From Calditrichota bacterium (GTDB lineage Bacteria > Calditrichota > Calditrichia > RBG-13-44-9), in contig JAJRXE010000437.1 of NCBI GenBank assembly GCA_024276455.1, positions 1 to 20,122 on the forward strand: DNA of 20,122 bases, written 5' to 3'. The translations under genes and the position numbers were made by a program. Numbering within the stretch: the first letter of the stretch is position 1; each line of letters begins with the position of its first letter. This document shows positions 13,584 through 20,122 of this stretch, one piece after another. The notes below the pieces were generated by a model that did not search any database, was not told where the DNA came from, and saw only the letters and a list, made by a program, of their open reading frames with translations.

Positions 13584-16418
13584 GTGCAGACCTTGAAAAA
13601 CATATTTTGGGTGTCCACATTAATCCTTTTACAGACCCTGACTGGGTGGGCCGGAAATACGGGTAAGATTGCCGGTCAGGTAACGGATAAACAGACCGGT
13701 GAACCCCTGATTGGGGTAAATGTGGTGGTAAAAGGGACGCATCTGGGGGCGGCCACCGATGAGGACGGTTATTATTACATTCTGCAGGTTCCTCCGGGCG
13801 TATACGACCTGGAATTCAATTACATTGGCTATCACACCCTGACGGTACGAAAGGTCCGCGTGGTGGTGGACTTGACCCAGGTGATTAATGTGAAGATGGA
13901 ATCAGTGGCCATTCAGGGTCCCCAGATTGAAGTGGTGGCCGAACAACCGATCATTCAACGGGACATTACCTCCACCCGCCGGGTAACCAGCCGGGAAGAA
14001 ATTCTGGATACGCCGGGGTTCGAATCGACCAATGACATTTTTATGCTCAGCGGCGGCACCGTGGTCGGAACCGCTCCCCAGGCCATTATGTTAGAAGGAG
14101 GGACCCGCCTGCAGGTACGCGACGAGAGCTTGAAGAATATTCACATTCGCGGCGGCCGGGGTGGGGAAATCCTGTACATGGTGGACGGCGTTCCGGTGAC
14201 TCACCCCATTTACGGCGGCCGGGATGTGCTGGATTTGAACGTGGTGGACGTGCAGGAAATGGAGCTGTTGACCGGCGCGTTTAGTGCGGAGTACGGGCAG
14301 GCCCAGTCCGGGGTGATTAACATTACTACCCGGTCGGGGACGGATTTCTTCCAGGGCGGCATTGAGTACAAAACCTCAGAATGGAATTTCCTTACCAGCG
14401 ATTATGACGATCGGTACCTTTCCTTTTACTTGGGCGGACCGGAACCGCTGACCCGTAAATTGCTCCCGAGTCTGGGATTTCATTTCCCCGGTAAAATGAA
14501 CTTCTTTTTGTCAGGCAATGTGACCATGGACGATACTCCTTACAACAACCACCGTGATCGCGACGAGATTAATTTTCTGGGGATCAAGATTCTGGAGAAA
14601 CAGGACAATACGGCAAATTTAAACGGGAAGTTGACCTGGACCCTTTCTCCGAAAGTAAACATGATGTTCAGTTACCACGGTTCCTGGAAAAGCTGGAGCA
14701 ACTTTCAGTGGCTGTGGAAAAATTTCCCCAACCACATGGCCGATTACGATCGCTCCAATCAAAACTTTCATTTTCGCATTAATCACACCCTGTCGAAATC
14801 TACCTTTTACAACCTGAATTTTAGCTATTTAACAGTGGACTACAACGGTTCGCTCATGGGCCACACCCCGGCGGATTACTGGCGTTTTTTCAAAGACAGC
14901 GTTGTGTACAACTACTACGAGTACACCCGTTTGTTTAACGAACCGCCGGACTCGGTGCAGTCGATTATTAAAGCTCCCCAGACAGATCCCTACGGATTTA
15001 TTGACTCGGAGAGTTACGAGAGCATCTGGCGGGATGATTTTACCAAGACGTTCACGTTTAAAGGCGATCTGACGTCTCAGATTCATCCGGAGCATCTGGT
15101 GAAAATGGGGGTGGAATTTCGTTACAACGACCTGAAATATGTGGACATTCAGGACGGCGGGTATTTGCTTTCCAAATACGGGCAATATGTGTTCAAGAAC
15201 GACCCGCCATTCCCGGCTCCGAATGGTCCGTTTAAAGAATTCGGGCAGAATCGCTGGGTTTTTAGCGCGTATCCCACCATGGGAGGCGCCTATATTCAGG
15301 ACAAATTTGAGAAAGAAACCATTATCATAAACGCCGGTGTCCGGGTGGATTGGTTTACAGTGGGTTCCACCGTCATGAACAAGGATTGGAAGAAGACCTG
15401 GGAAGCAGCCACCGGACTGAAAGCGGACTGGAAGTGGCTAAAATACAAAGTGAGTCCGCGCTTTGGCATTTCGTTCCCCATCTCCGAAAAAATGGTGGTA
15501 TTTTTCTCGTACGGTCATTTCAACCAGCTTCCGGAAATGCAGTTTTATTACCGCGACCCGTACACCGGCGGTTTCACCGGCAATCCGCATCTGGATTACG
15601 AGAAGACCATCTTGTATGAATTTGGTCTCACCTACCGTCTGGCGCGAAACTGGGCGCTGGATGTGAAGAGCTACACCAAAGACATTTCCAACCAGGTTGG
15701 AACAACCCGTCTGCGGGCTTCGCTGGGACTTCCGGTGGACCTCTACGACAATAAAGGTTACGCCCGCGCCCGGGGGCTGGAATTCGAATTGTACAAACGA
15801 TTCACCGGATTTACCTCCGGGAAATTAACCTACACCGTACAGTGGGCCAACGGGTATTCCTCCTCTGCGTTCGAAGATTACATCCGCTCGATCAACGACT
15901 TCCCCAACCCCATTCGCGAACGCCGCTTGAGCTGGGATGTCCGGCATCAGGTGGTTTTTCAGGGCAGCTTTAACGTGGCGCCTAACCGCCATCCCAGCAT
16001 TTTTGGATTGCGGTTACCGGATGACTGGAACATCACGGTTCTGTCGCGCTTCTCTTCCGGGCAGCCTTACACTCCTTTTACTCTGGATCCCGTGGTGGCC
16101 CAGAAAACCGAAAACACCGCCACAGGACCGCCTTCTTTCTTTACCGATGTGAAAATTCGCAAAGGGTTTGAGGCTATTGGGGTGCACTGGTCTATTTTTG
16201 CAGATATTTTCAACATTTTCGATTACAAGAACGTCCAGCTGGCTTACGGGTTTAACACTTACACCGGCAAGCCCTATCGGTTTGGCGACCTGGATCCGCA
16301 GCTGATTAGTAACCATGTGTACCGCTACATTAGCTGGTACGAAATGCTGACCCGGCTCGATCCGCGCCAGTTCGGGGCGGGCAGGCACATCAAAATTGGA
16401 ATGCGAATTGATTTTTAG
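13584..16418 (+). CDS. Oar-like TonB-dependent outer-membrane receptor
   Basis: Predicted 944-residue receptor that would import a ligand across the outer membrane using TonB energy. GTG 13584 is preferred: GAGGTG (13572-13577) sits 6 nt upstream and the result starts with a clean signal peptide (MQTLKNIFWVSTLILLQTL...). The in-frame GTG 13554, overlapping the preceding TGA, is possible and would add 10 residues. Residues 28-107 form a carboxypeptidase-like regulatory domain (IAGQVTDKQTGEPLIGVNVVV). The plug covers about 115-255 (IHIRGGRGGEILYMVDGVPV, AFSAEYGQAQSGVINITTRSG). The rest is a beta-barrel with many aromatic girdle residues, ending in a terminal F. It resembles Oar-type receptors more than SusC, and no SusD gene is nearby. 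Probably imports a product recognised by the adjacent surface proteins. Confidence 0.92.
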   Translation: MQTLKNIFWVSTLILLQTLTGWAGNTGKIAGQVTDKQTGEPLIGVNVVVKGTHLGAATDEDGYYYILQVPPGVYDLEFNYIGYHTLTVRKVRVVVDLTQVINVKMESVAIQGPQIEVVAEQPIIQRDITSTRRVTSREEILDTPGFESTNDIFMLSGGTVVGTAPQAIMLEGGTRLQVRDESLKNIHIRGGRGGEILYMVDGVPVTHPIYGGRDVLDLNVVDVQEMELLTGAFSAEYGQAQSGVINITTRSGTDFFQGGIEYKTSEWNFLTSDYDDRYLSFYLGGPEPLTRKLLPSLGFHFPGKMNFFLSGNVTMDDTPYNNHRDRDEINFLGIKILEKQDNTANLNGKLTWTLSPKVNMMFSYHGSWKSWSNFQWLWKNFPNHMADYDRSNQNFHFRINHTLSKSTFYNLNFSYLTVDYNGSLMGHTPADYWRFFKDSVVYNYYEYTRLFNEPPDSVQSIIKAPQTDPYGFIDSESYESIWRDDFTKTFTFKGDLTSQIHPEHLVKMGVEFRYNDLKYVDIQDGGYLLSKYGQYVFKNDPPFPAPNGPFKEFGQNRWVFSAYPTMGGAYIQDKFEKETIIINAGVRVDWFTVGSTVMNKDWKKTWEAATGLKADWKWLKYKVSPRFGISFPISEKMVVFFSYGHFNQLPEMQFYYRDPYTGGFTGNPHLDYEKTILYEFGLTYRLARNWALDVKSYTKDISNQVGTTRLRASLGLPVDLYDNKGYARARGLEFELYKRFTGFTSGKLTYTVQWANGYSSSAFEDYIRSINDFPNPIRERRLSWDVRHQVVFQGSFNVAPNRHPSIFGLRLPDDWNITVLSRFSSGQPYTPFTLDPVVAQKTENTATGPPSFFTDVKIRKGFEAIGVHWSIFADIFNIFDYKNVQLAYGFNTYTGKPYRFGDLDPQLISNHVYRYISWYEMLTRLDPRQFGAGRHIKIGMRIDF

Positions 16419-16481
16419 GACCGGTCGGAAAATTGGGGTTCAATCTGAACAACCGGTGACATTTACCAGGAAAACAACGTA

Positions 16482-18293
16482 ATGGAAATGAAAGGTTCTT
16501 TTCTAAAAATTGTCGGTACGTCTGCACTGATTATTTTGTTGGGAGGGATTCCCCTCCGCGCCCAACAGGAGGTGACGCTGGATTGGAAAATGCACGATGT
16601 GGGTAAAGTACGGCAGTTCGTATCCAACATCGGGAGCCTCTGGCCCACCTGGGTGTTGTACAGCAGCTGGACCGGTTTAATTTATTGCGAATTTCCTCCC
16701 AACAGCTTCGAAGAGCATGTGGGCGAAGGAGGCATCTGGGTGGGGGCCATTGTGGAGGGCGACAGCCTGGTCTCGGTTACCACCAGCTGGAACTCCGCGG
16801 TGGAATTCTACCCCGGTCCGGAACCCTACGACAGCATCTGGGTGGTGGAAAAGGGCGACACCGTGGATATTCCCTACTGGCCCGGGTACGTGGGACTCTC
16901 GGATCAGGATTTTGTTTGCCGTTACAGCGATTACCATGTCACCAACATCGCGCAACACGTGCCTCTGGGCATCGATGTCATTCAGGTGAGCTACGCCTGG
17001 AGTTCTCCGCCCCTGGACGAAATGATTGTGTACCGCTACTACATCATTCCTCAGAAACAAGATCTGCATCAGGTTTACATTGCCTATTGGCTGGACGGGA
17101 ATGTGGGTTATCGAGGGCAGGGATGGGATTTCGCCCTGGACGATTATTCCATTTATTTCGAAGACCTGCACATGGGGGTATCGATGGACAATCCCGGCGG
17201 AGTGGACGGCACCGCTTACAGTCCCATCGGTATCCGGGTGTATCCGCCACCGGACGTTCCGGCCGATTCTTTGCGCTGGACGTTTAATTGGTATCCGGGA
17301 CAGGGCATGGGCGCTCCGCCTGCCCGCGACGGATTACGCTACGCTCAGATGGCCGCCGGCAACATCATGCAAAATCAGGGACAACCGATTGGATCCCAAT
17401 TTATCGTCGCCGTGGGACCGTTTGATATTGCCCTGGGCGACACCCTGAAGCTGATTATTGGCGAGATTCTGGGCGAGGGGCTTCCTGGCTTACTCAGCAA
17501 CGCGGAACGGCTGGACTGGCTGATTGAGAACGACTTTCACGTACCCTCGCCTCCGCCCCGGCCGCCCATACGATTCGAAACCAAAAATCACGCCGTAACC
17601 CTGCGCTGGGATGCTCGGGAAGGCGATGTGAATCCCGAAACCTACCAGGATCCCTACCGGGCGGACAGCGTGAGTCAACCTTTTGAGGGATACCGAATTT
17701 ACAAAAGTACCCGCAGCGCTACCGGACCCTGGACGTTGCTGGGAGAATACGACCTGCCGAACAATGAATTCGGAAACAATACCGGGCTGATTCACGAGTA
17801 CACCGATGTAGGCTTACTGAACAATCTGGAATATTTCTACACGGTAACGGCTTTTTCCAAGCCGGACACGGTGGCCGATTTCCCCAGTCAGGAATCCAGT
17901 TTAAACAAGAACGCCGTGAAGGTGATTCCCGGGACCGAACCTCCCAAAACAGTCGGTAAAGTGGCGGTAGTGCCCAATCCCTATCGGGGAGACATTGCTT
18001 ACAATTCCTTTAATCCGCCCTGGGAAAAACCCGATCCCACCCGCGACCGCTGGATGGAACAGGACCGCCGCATTCAATTCATCAATTTGCCGGCCCGCTG
18101 CGAAATTAAAATCTACACCCTGGCCGGCGATCTGGTCATGACAATTCAACACAACAACCCGAATATTGGTTACGAAGACTGGAATTTGACCTCCTATGTG
18201 GGGCAGGCGGTATCCAGCGGACTTTACTTATTCACCGTGAAAGATTTGAACACCGGTAAGGTGCAGGTGGGGAAGTTTGTAATTATTAAGTAG
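16482..18293 (+). CDS. Secreted protein with FN3-like and T9SS-like C-terminal domains (paralogue 1)
   Basis: Predicted 603-residue exported protein. The signal peptide spans about residues 1-27 (MEMKGSFLKIVGTSALIILLGG..., cleavage near RAQ); an in-frame ATG at 16488 is an equally good start. Residues 30-350 form a large domain I do not recognise, with motifs shared with the next gene: LDWKMHDVG, GGIWVGA, GDTVDIPYWPGY, SDQDFVCRYSDY, YAWSSPPLD and SPIGI. Residues about 355-475 read as an FN3-like fold (PPIRFETKNHAVTLRWD, YRIYKSTRS, YFYTVTAFSKPD). Residues 489-603 form a T9SS-like sorting domain (VVPNPYRGD, IKIYTLAGDLV, SGLYLFTV, final K). It sits 63 nt after the TonB receptor gene. No enzyme motif is visible; probably a surface ligand-binding or structural partner of the receptor. 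Confidence 0.82.
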   Translation: MEMKGSFLKIVGTSALIILLGGIPLRAQQEVTLDWKMHDVGKVRQFVSNIGSLWPTWVLYSSWTGLIYCEFPPNSFEEHVGEGGIWVGAIVEGDSLVSVTTSWNSAVEFYPGPEPYDSIWVVEKGDTVDIPYWPGYVGLSDQDFVCRYSDYHVTNIAQHVPLGIDVIQVSYAWSSPPLDEMIVYRYYIIPQKQDLHQVYIAYWLDGNVGYRGQGWDFALDDYSIYFEDLHMGVSMDNPGGVDGTAYSPIGIRVYPPPDVPADSLRWTFNWYPGQGMGAPPARDGLRYAQMAAGNIMQNQGQPIGSQFIVAVGPFDIALGDTLKLIIGEILGEGLPGLLSNAERLDWLIENDFHVPSPPPRPPIRFETKNHAVTLRWDAREGDVNPETYQDPYRADSVSQPFEGYRIYKSTRSATGPWTLLGEYDLPNNEFGNNTGLIHEYTDVGLLNNLEYFYTVTAFSKPDTVADFPSQESSLNKNAVKVIPGTEPPKTVGKVAVVPNPYRGDIAYNSFNPPWEKPDPTRDRWMEQDRRIQFINLPARCEIKIYTLAGDLVMTIQHNNPNIGYEDWNLTSYVGQAVSSGLYLFTVKDLNTGKVQVGKFVIIK

Positions 18294-18321
18294 TGTTTTA
18301 TTTAAGGGAAAAGGTTTTCAC

Positions 18322-20106
18322 ATGAGAAAACGGTTGCTTGAATCGGTTCTTTTAATGGGGATGATGCTGTCCGGTCCCCTGCAAGCTCAGTTTACCACCC
18401 TGGACTGGAAAGTGCATGACGTGGGAAACGTCCGACAGCTGATTACCAACATTGGAACTCTGGATGACCATAAAAATCAGGTGAATTACCCCGGGTTATT
18501 GCATTGCGAAATGCCAATCGGCAGCAATGAGGAACATATTTACCAGGGGGGCATCTGGGTTGGCGCTGTAACGCCGGAGGGGGATACTCTGGTTTCGGTA
18601 ACCCGGACCCATTTTACCCCGGAGGAATTCTATCCGACGGCGGAACCCTGGGATACCATCTGGGTGGCTCACAAAGGCGACACCCTGGATATTCCCTACT
18701 GGCCGGGGTACAGCGCCGTTAGCGACCAGGATTTTATTTGCCGCTACAGCGATTACAATATCCTGAACATTCGGGATCACACCCCGCTTTACCTGGATGT
18801 GATTCAGCGGAGTTACGCCTGGAGTTCCCCGCCGCTGGATCAGTTTATTGTGCTCAACTACGACGTTATCCCCACCAAAATTCCCCTGAATAATGTTTAT
18901 TTTGGTTTCTGGCTGCACGGGGAAATCGGGAACAATGACATCGCTACCAATTTCATTGACGATTTAACCCTCTTTTACCCGGATCAGTTTATGGCGGTGG
19001 GAGAAGACAATCCCGGCGGCGACGACGGCAACACCATCAGTCCCATCGGCATCAAAATACTTTATCCGGCGGATTCTTCTCTGGTGTGGACGTTCAAATG
19101 GTACGATCACGAAGATTTGGCCGGATTCGGGCGCGATCCGTTGCGATATCGGGTAGCCATGAGCAGTGGTGTCATCATGCAAAATCGCCCCGATCCGGAG
19201 CGGGTGCATGTGTCGGTGTGTTTTGGTCCCTTCAACAATGTGCAGGTGGGCGACACCCTGCATTTTGAGATTGCCGAGGTGTTTGGTTACGGGCGCGAAG
19301 CGATGATGGAAAATGCCCACTATCTGGAATTTTTGCAGGAAAGGGGATACCGGGTGCCGTTTCCGCCGCCCAAACCGCCCTTGCGGGTTACAATCAGCTC
19401 TCATCAGGTCAAATTAAGCTGGAAACCTCAGGAAGGGGAACCGAATCCCGAGACCTATTTCGATCCTTATCGGGGAGACGGGGAAGAACAACCTTTCGAA
19501 GGCTACCGGGTTTACAAAAGCACGGTCTCGGCCCAGGGACCCTGGACCCTGCTGGCGGAATACGATGTGCCCGATAATCAGTACGGAAATAATACCGGCT
19601 TACAGTGGGAGTACACCGACGTCGGTTTGTTGAATAATTTCGAGTATTATTACAGCGTCACGGCCTTTTCCAAGCCGGATTCAGTTACCAATTTCCCCTC
19701 TCAGGAATCCAGTATTAGTGGGAACGCCGTGCGGGTTATTCCGGGCACTGCTTCGCCGAAAACGGTCGGTAAAGTGGCGGTTGTGCCCAATCCCTATCGA
19801 GGGGACGTGGCGTACGACAAGTTTAATCCCCAGTGGGAAAAACCGACCGGCACCCGGAAATTCTGGATGGAGCAGGACCGCCGGATTCAATTCATCAATT
19901 TGCCGGCCCGTTGCGAGATTAAAATCTACACCCTGGCCGGCGATCTGGTCAATACCCTTCAGCACAACAATGCTCAAATTGGTTTCGAAGATTGGAATCT
20001 TACCTCTTCGGTGGGGCAGGCCATCTCCAGCGGAATTTACCTTTTCACCGTGGAGGATTTGAATACCGGCGAAGTGCAGGTGGGGAAGTTTGTAATTATT
20101 AAATAA
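18322..20106 (+). CDS. Secreted protein with FN3-like and T9SS-like C-terminal domains (paralogue 2)
   Basis: Predicted 594-residue tandem paralogue of the preceding gene, with the same order: signal peptide (residues 1-22, ending LQAQ), an unassigned N-terminal domain (about 25-345), an FN3-like segment (about 347-465) and a T9SS-like sorting domain (480-594). By hand count 97 of 115 residues of the sorting domain match paralogue 1, whereas the N-terminal domain is clearly more diverged and has an altered stretch after the start (LDDHKNQVNYPGLLHCE) and at about 190-215. Shared motifs include LDWKVHDVG, GGIWVGA, SDQDFICRYSDY, YAWSSPPLD and SPIGI. AAGG (18311-18314) lies 7 nt before the ATG, and the gap from paralogue 1 is 28 nt. 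A retained tandem copy with a variable front half suggests partly different ligands. No catalytic motif recognised. Confidence 0.82.
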   Translation: MRKRLLESVLLMGMMLSGPLQAQFTTLDWKVHDVGNVRQLITNIGTLDDHKNQVNYPGLLHCEMPIGSNEEHIYQGGIWVGAVTPEGDTLVSVTRTHFTPEEFYPTAEPWDTIWVAHKGDTLDIPYWPGYSAVSDQDFICRYSDYNILNIRDHTPLYLDVIQRSYAWSSPPLDQFIVLNYDVIPTKIPLNNVYFGFWLHGEIGNNDIATNFIDDLTLFYPDQFMAVGEDNPGGDDGNTISPIGIKILYPADSSLVWTFKWYDHEDLAGFGRDPLRYRVAMSSGVIMQNRPDPERVHVSVCFGPFNNVQVGDTLHFEIAEVFGYGREAMMENAHYLEFLQERGYRVPFPPPKPPLRVTISSHQVKLSWKPQEGEPNPETYFDPYRGDGEEQPFEGYRVYKSTVSAQGPWTLLAEYDVPDNQYGNNTGLQWEYTDVGLLNNFEYYYSVTAFSKPDSVTNFPSQESSISGNAVRVIPGTASPKTVGKVAVVPNPYRGDVAYDKFNPQWEKPTGTRKFWMEQDRRIQFINLPARCEIKIYTLAGDLVNTLQHNNAQIGFEDWNLTSSVGQAISSGIYLFTVEDLNTGEVQVGKFVIIK

Positions 20107-20122
20107 TTAAAATTGGTTATTA

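Noticed and set aside
16420..16457. Two ACCGGT palindromes between the TonB receptor and paralogue 1
   Set aside because: Six-base palindromes are common at this base composition; the pair forms only a short weak stem without a T-run.
1..20122. CRISPR arrays, tRNA/rRNA genes, insertion sequences, attachment sites
   Set aside because: I looked for spaced direct repeats, tRNA-like cloverleafs, rRNA signatures and transposase motifs on both strands and saw none that could be supported.

Overview
The window looks like chromosome from a Gram-negative member of the FCB group, most likely Calditrichota/Caldithrix-like or a neighbouring KSB1/Marinimicrobia-type lineage. Two observations support this. 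Exported proteins end in type IX secretion (T9SS, Por) sorting domains (the ELSQNFPNPFNP...K pattern), and a TonB receptor carries a carboxypeptidase-like regulatory domain, both typical of FCB bacteria. Many genes also have clear GGAGG-type Shine-Dalgarno (SD) sites, which is unlike Bacteroidetes proper. The taxonomic placement is inference. All genes that can be supported lie on the + strand.

Region 1 (about 160-7150) is a copper/silver efflux operon: a small Cys/His-rich two-helix membrane protein, a CusC-type outer-membrane channel, a CusB-type adaptor with two N-terminal metal-binding modules, a CusA-type RND pump in which every metal-ladder methionine checked is conserved, and a P-II-like protein of the kind known to sit beside CusA pumps. 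An apparent intrinsic terminator lies between the adaptor and the pump genes, and a strong one closes the operon at 7271-7314.

Region 2 (7315-9312) is a control region around a LacI-family repressor gene. The same 16-bp near-palindrome, ATGTTAGCGATAACAT, occurs three times: over the repressor's own promoter, immediately downstream of a good sigma-70 promoter at 8678-8706, and 70 bp further on. This predicts an autoregulated repressor that also controls the genes to its right. About 600 nt separate the predicted transcription start (about 8713) from the first large gene. That leader contains an unexplained block open on both strands and a 20-codon mini-ORF behind a 13-nt perfect match to the usual 16S rRNA tail.

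Region 3 (9313-20106) is a run of six co-directional genes for the cell surface: a secreted double-LamG protein with a T9SS sorting domain, two probable lipoproteins (the second with Ig-like domains and a predicted amidotransferase-like fold), an Oar-like TonB-dependent receptor, and two tandem paralogous secreted proteins ending in T9SS-like domains. Together with the LacI-type repressor this resembles an inducible nutrient (probably glycan) capture locus, but it has no recognisable SusD and no glycoside hydrolase within the window. It is the part most likely to hold an undescribed system. The last gene ends at 20106 and the window stops 16 bases later, so the locus may continue.
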